Source of the DNA: Aquificaceae bacterium
Lineage (GTDB): Bacteria > Aquificota > Aquificia > Aquificales > Aquificaceae
Reading direction: 5' to 3'
Assembly (NCBI GenBank): GCA_027014185.1
Contig: JALWEK010000095.1
Coordinates: 1-7,760, forward strand
DNA: 7,760 nucleotides
Shown here: one piece after another, positions 4,900 to 7,760 of the stretch
Numbering within the stretch: the stretch's first letter is position 1
Layout: each line of letters begins with the position of its first letter
Program-made: the position numbers and the translations under genes
Notes under the pieces: model-generated
What the model saw: only the letters and a program-made list of their open reading frames with translations
Databases searched by the model: none
Told to the model about the DNA's origin: nothing

Positions 4900-6123
4900 A
4901 TGGCAAGCTTAAGAGATACGTTGGAGAAACTCGCCAGCTTCAGACCAGAGGGGGCACTCGTCACATCCCTGTACCTGCATCTGAGGCCTGAGGAGAGACA
5001 GGACAACAAGTACCTGAGGATATACAAGGACATGGTAAAGGAGAAGAAGGCCGAGCTTGGTAGGAGGGAGCTTTCGAAGGATGTGCTGGAGTCCCTCGAG
5101 AGAGACTTCGAGGTAATAGGAGAGTTTCTATCGGAGCCCAAGAACCTCGAGGGATGCAGGGGTATAGCTGTATTCTCCTGCTCAAAAGAGGGGCTTTTCG
5201 AAGTGGTTAAGCTCCCGTACGTTTACAGAAGCAGGCTGATGGTCGCTCCGGATCCCCTTATAAGGGAGATAGCCGCCATAGACGAGGAGTTCGGAAGGGT
5301 TGGCGTCCTTCTCGTGGACAGGAAGCACATCAGGTACTTCCTGATGGATATAGAGACCATAACGGAGAGCGTTGATTTCCTGGAACCCCTCGCCACGCGT
5401 GCCCACAGGTTCCACAGCGGTGGTAGTGCTCTGAAGGGGGCTGAGGGAACATTCCAGCTCAAGATGCCCTCTCGAGGGGCGGCTCCCAATATGGTCCAGC
5501 ACTCATACGGCGAGTGGCGCTTCCACATGAGGATACAGGAGGAGTGGCACAGGGTTCTCAAGCTCGCTGCGGACGCCGCATTCGAGGACTGGAAGGCCAA
5601 CAAATTCGATAAGCTCGTTGTGGGAGGCTTTATAGAGGAAGGCCTCAGAGAGATAGAGAACCATCTCCACGCGTACCTTAAGGAGAGGCTGGTAGGCTAC
5701 ATAGAGGTAAACCCCGCGGAGGCCAAGCCTCACGAGGTAAGGGATAAGGTTCTGAACCTCCTCTGGGAAAAGGACAGGGAGCAGGAGCGCGAACTTGTAT
5801 CCGAACTCGACGAGCTTATAGGCAAGGGGCTTGCTGTAAACGGAACCTCAAGGGTTCTGGAGATGCTCTCGATAGGGAACGTGAGGACCGTTCTCATACC
5901 TGAGGACTTCGAAAAGCCCGGATACCTCTGTCCCGAGACACATCTGGTCTTCCTGAAGCCGGAATGTCCCCTTGAGGGCGAGGAACCCCTTGAGGTGGAG
6001 GACATAGTGGATGAGGTCATAGAGGAGGCTCTCGAGCAGAAGGCGAGCGTTGAGGTTATAGTGGACAGGGAGCTTCAGAAGAAGGTAGACGGGCTCGCCG
6101 CCTTCCTTAGATTTCGCCTATGA
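4900..6123 (+). CDS. bacterial eRF1-like protein (archaeo-eukaryotic release factor/Vms1-like superfamily)
   Basis: This 407-residue protein has the layout of the bacterial eRF1-like (baeRF) group, cytoplasmic proteins proposed to act in peptidyl-tRNA release or ribosome rescue. Residues 1-110 are a variable N-terminal region. Residues 111-265 resemble eRF1 domain 2, with GVLLVDRKHIRYFLM (135-149) and DKLVVGGFIEEGLREIENHL (237-256). Residues 266-407 resemble domain 3, an L7Ae-like fold, with GLAVNGTSRVLEMLSIGNVRTVLIPEDF spanning 310-337. Where eRF1 carries its catalytic GGQ loop, the equivalent loop (168-205) reads HRFHSGGSALKG: Gly-Gly is present but followed by Ser, not Gln. A Cys/His cluster (Cys344, His348, Cys356) may be the remnant of the zinc knuckle of some relatives. 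The start follows the AGGAGG site; the stop overlaps the NYN gene as ATGA. Superfamily fairly secure; catalytic status uncertain. Confidence 0.78.
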   Translation: MASLRDTLEKLASFRPEGALVTSLYLHLRPEERQDNKYLRIYKDMVKEKKAELGRRELSKDVLESLERDFEVIGEFLSEPKNLEGCRGIAVFSCSKEGLFEVVKLPYVYRSRLMVAPDPLIREIAAIDEEFGRVGVLLVDRKHIRYFLMDIETITESVDFLEPLATRAHRFHSGGSALKGAEGTFQLKMPSRGAAPNMVQHSYGEWRFHMRIQEEWHRVLKLAADAAFEDWKANKFDKLVVGGFIEEGLREIENHLHAYLKERLVGYIEVNPAEAKPHEVRDKVLNLLWEKDREQERELVSELDELIGKGLAVNGTSRVLEMLSIGNVRTVLIPEDFEKPGYLCPETHLVFLKPECPLEGEEPLEVEDIVDEVIEEALEQKASVEVIVDRELQKKVDGLAAFLRFRL

Positions 6124-6716
6124 ACGAAGAGAGGTTGATGATCTTCATCGATGGCTCTAACCTTTTCCACGGGATAAGGTATCTCAACATAAAGATAGAC
6201 TATACAAGGCTCGTGGAGTTCCTCAGGGAGAGCAGGAGGCTCGTGAGGACGTACTTCTACACGGCCGTTCCCCAGGACAGGGATGTCAAGAAGGGAACGC
6301 CCGAGTGGGAGAGCTTGGTACGCCAGAAAAGATTTCTCGATGAGCTCGCCCTCTCGGGCATCAAAGTTAAGCTCGCCAAACTCAGGAAGTTGCCCTCGGG
6401 AGAGTTTATAGAGAAGGAAGTGGACATAATGCTCGCTACGGATATGCTCTCCCTGGCTTTCCAGGACGCTTACGACACCGCCATACTGGTGAGTGGGGAT
6501 AGCGATTTCATCTACACGGTCGAGGAGATCCAGAGGATAGGAAAGAGGGTGGAGAACGCCACCTTTAAGAAGACGAGCTCCTACAACCTGAGGAAGGCAT
6601 GTGACAGATTCATACTACTGGACAACTTTATAGACCGCTTCACCTACGAGGAAAAGCCCGCTCTCTACGAGGAGGTGGGCTTCTGGGCGAAGATAAAGAG
6701 TCTCTGGAAGAGATGA
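6120..6716 (+). CDS. NYN domain protein (PIN-like endoribonuclease family, LabA/DUF88 type)
   Basis: NYN domains have the PIN nuclease fold and cleave RNA using metal ions held by clustered acidic residues. In this 198-residue protein the sites are intact: FIDGSN (9-14, Asp11 and Asn14), KEVDIMLATDML (99-110, Asp102 and Asp108) and VSGDSDF (124-130, Asp127 and Asp129). The domain fills about 5-173; the last 25 residues are a short tail ending in a basic, aromatic helix (FWAKIKSLWKR). Its ATG overlaps the eRF1-like stop by four bases (ATGA), and its own stop overlaps the rdgB start the same way, so the three genes are probably translationally coupled. Bacillus Rae1 is a NYN-type enzyme that cuts mRNA in the ribosomal A site; similarity of role here is inferred from context only. 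The nuclease fold is confident, the RNA target unknown. Confidence 0.88.
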   Translation: MNEERLMIFIDGSNLFHGIRYLNIKIDYTRLVEFLRESRRLVRTYFYTAVPQDRDVKKGTPEWESLVRQKRFLDELALSGIKVKLAKLRKLPSGEFIEKEVDIMLATDMLSLAFQDAYDTAILVSGDSDFIYTVEEIQRIGKRVENATFKKTSSYNLRKACDRFILLDNFIDRFTYEEKPALYEEVGFWAKIKSLWKR

Positions 6717-7315
6717 AGATCCTTGTAGCCACCACCAACCCCGGAAAGCTAAGGGAGATAGAGAGGATCCTGAGTCCTCTCGGGTACGAAGTTGTGGAAC
6801 CCCCTGAAAAACTGGAGGTTGAGGAGACCGGAAGCACCTTCTTGGAAAACGCCTACCTAAAGGCAAAGGCCTACCACGACAGGTTCGGGCTTCCGGCCCT
6901 AGCGGACGATTCAGGTCTGGTCGTGGAAGCACTCGAAGGCTATCCAGGCGTCTTCTCCAGCAGGTTTTACTCCTTGGAGTTCGGTGGAAGGGAGGAACTC
7001 AAAGGCTCCATAGACAAGGCTAACGTAAGAAAGCTACTCAGACTCCTGGAGGGAATAGAGAACAGAGAGGCAAAATTCGTTGCCTTCGTAGTTCTATACT
7101 TTCAGGATAGAGGCCTCTTTGCCTCCGGGGAGTGCAGGGGAGAGATAGTCGAATCCCCGAGGGGCTCCGGAGGTTTTGGTTACGATCCGGTCTTTAAACC
7201 CGAGGGCTACGACAGAACCATGGCGGAGCTGGAACCTGAGGAGAAGGACAGAATATCTCACAGGGGAAGGGCTTTAAGAAAGCTCGCCGACCTACTGGAA
7301 AGATGTAATCTGTAG
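6713..7315 (+). CDS. rdgB: non-canonical purine NTP pyrophosphatase (RdgB/HAM1 family)
   Basis: This cytoplasmic house-cleaning enzyme hydrolyses dITP, ITP and XTP to monophosphates and pyrophosphate, keeping deaminated purines out of DNA and RNA. The 200-residue length is normal for the family. Hallmarks are ATTNPGKLREI (6-16), ETGSTFLENAYLKA (38-51), ALADDSGLVVEAL (62-74) with the catalytic and metal-binding Asp65/Asp66 pair, YPGVFSSRF (77-85), GGFGYDPVF (153-161) and SHRGRAL (182-188). All known catalytic positions appear intact. The ATG overlaps the NYN stop as ATGA, and the stop lies four bases before the gamma-like gene, so it sits in the middle of a five-gene run. The placement may be convenience or may link nucleotide-pool quality to the RNA-handling genes upstream; nothing in the sequence decides this. 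Confidence 0.96.
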   Translation: MKILVATTNPGKLREIERILSPLGYEVVEPPEKLEVEETGSTFLENAYLKAKAYHDRFGLPALADDSGLVVEALEGYPGVFSSRFYSLEFGGREELKGSIDKANVRKLLRLLEGIENREAKFVAFVVLYFQDRGLFASGECRGEIVESPRGSGGFGYDPVFKPEGYDRTMAELEPEEKDRISHRGRALRKLADLLERCNL

Positions 7316-7319
7316 GTAG

Positions 7320-7760
7320 GTGGGTATAAGAGAGAAAATAAGAACACTTCAGGCCCTGAGGAGCACCCTAAACGTTTGGGAAGTCATAGCTGTAAACAGG
7401 TACAGGAAGTACAGCTCGATTGTAGGAGCGCAGCTCCCATACTTCCTCAGACTCCAGGAGGTTTTAGAACATCTCTACGCCCTGTACCCCGGCGTTAGGA
7501 CGGATCTCCTCCAGATTAGAGATGAGAGGAGGATCGACCTGCTTGTACTTACCTCGGACAGGGGCTACGTTGGAGACTTCATCACGAGAACCATAAGGTT
7601 CATGGAAAAGTTTATGGAGTACAAAAGGGACAGAGAGATAAACCTGTTCATAGCGGGTAGGAGAGGGGCATCGATCGGGCTGGTGAAGAAGGGGGCGGTT
7701 ATCTTTGAGGATGTTCTCACGAAGGACGTGAACTGGGAGGTTGTAGGTGAGATAAGGAAG
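7320..7760 (+). CDS. divergent F1-ATPase gamma-subunit-like protein, N-terminal part
   Basis: The 147 visible residues follow the ATP synthase gamma pattern. An N-terminal helix IREKIRTLQALRST (3-16) lines up with the canonical rotor-shaft start, and LLVLTSDRGYVGDF (74-87) with the family block TSDRGLCGGF. An alpha/beta stretch with LFIAGRRG (109-116) follows. It is strongly diverged: NRYRKY (26-31) replaces the usual AxKLRxA segment, and GYVGDF replaces GLCGGF. The gene runs off the right edge, so the C-terminal rotor helix is unseen. The GTG at 7320 is used because it gives exactly the canonical N-terminal length and an in-frame TAG lies immediately before it; the ribosome site (AGGTAGG) is poorly spaced, so coupling to rdgB, four bases upstream, is likely. 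No alpha, beta or other atp genes are visible before it. It could be the organism's gamma subunit or, more likely, a paralog. Confidence 0.75.
   Translation, partial: MGIREKIRTLQALRSTLNVWEVIAVNRYRKYSSIVGAQLPYFLRLQEVLEHLYALYPGVRTDLLQIRDERRIDLLVLTSDRGYVGDFITRTIRFMEKFMEYKRDREINLFIAGRRGASIGLVKKGAVIFEDVLTKDVNWEVVGEIRK

Noticed and set aside
1..7760. Defence island, CRISPR array, tRNA or insertion sequence
   Set aside because: No spaced direct repeats, cloverleaf sequences, terminal inverted repeats or transposase motifs were found, and genes fill nearly all of the window.

Overview
The window looks like chromosomal DNA of a thermophilic bacterium. AGG/AGA dominate arginine codons, ATA is common for isoleucine, the proteins are rich in Glu, Lys and Arg, and genes are packed with 4-14 base overlaps and almost no spacers. 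This style fits deep-branching thermophiles such as the Aquificota, but no rRNA or marker gene here proves that; the placement is inference.

Layout. (1) 1-304, minus: the N-terminal third of a sirtuin (CobB-like NAD-dependent deacylase), running off the left edge. (2) 305-382: a 78-base divergent promoter region. (3) 383-877, plus: a SlyD-type FKBP prolyl isomerase/metallochaperone. (4) 874-3707, minus: a four-gene operon read right to left, DJ-1/PfpI-family protein, then ZnuA-like binding protein, ZnuC-like ATPase and ZnuB-like permease, every junction overlapping. It ends tail to tail with slyD; the two genes share four bases, and both stop codons sit in the loop of a hairpin. (5) 3708-3725: only 18 bases separate the divergent starts of the DJ-1 gene and the next gene, and they hold one AT-rich near-palindrome. 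(6) 3726-7760, plus: a five-gene run coding for a membrane-anchored coiled-coil protein ending in a RelE/ParE-like domain, a bacterial eRF1-like protein, an NYN/PIN-like nuclease, the nucleotide house-cleaning enzyme RdgB, and a divergent relative of the F1-ATPase gamma subunit cut by the right edge.

How they may work together. The minus operon is a complete high-affinity metal (probably zinc) importer with a stress-type DJ-1 protein in front, and the convergent neighbour SlyD belongs to a family that can bind Ni/Zn, so the left half has a metal/proteostasis theme. The right half is the less familiar part. Its first three products belong to fold families with members known to act on ribosomes or at the ribosomal A site: RelE-type mRNA interferases, eRF1/Vms1-type peptidyl-tRNA hydrolases and NYN ribonucleases such as Rae1. 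Their order, translational coupling and the membrane anchor suggest a possible membrane-associated ribosome-rescue or translation-stress module. That is a hypothesis from fold recognition by eye and gene context, not a demonstrated system.

No tRNA, rRNA, CRISPR array, insertion sequence or long repeat was seen, and no stretch over 300 bases lacks a gene.
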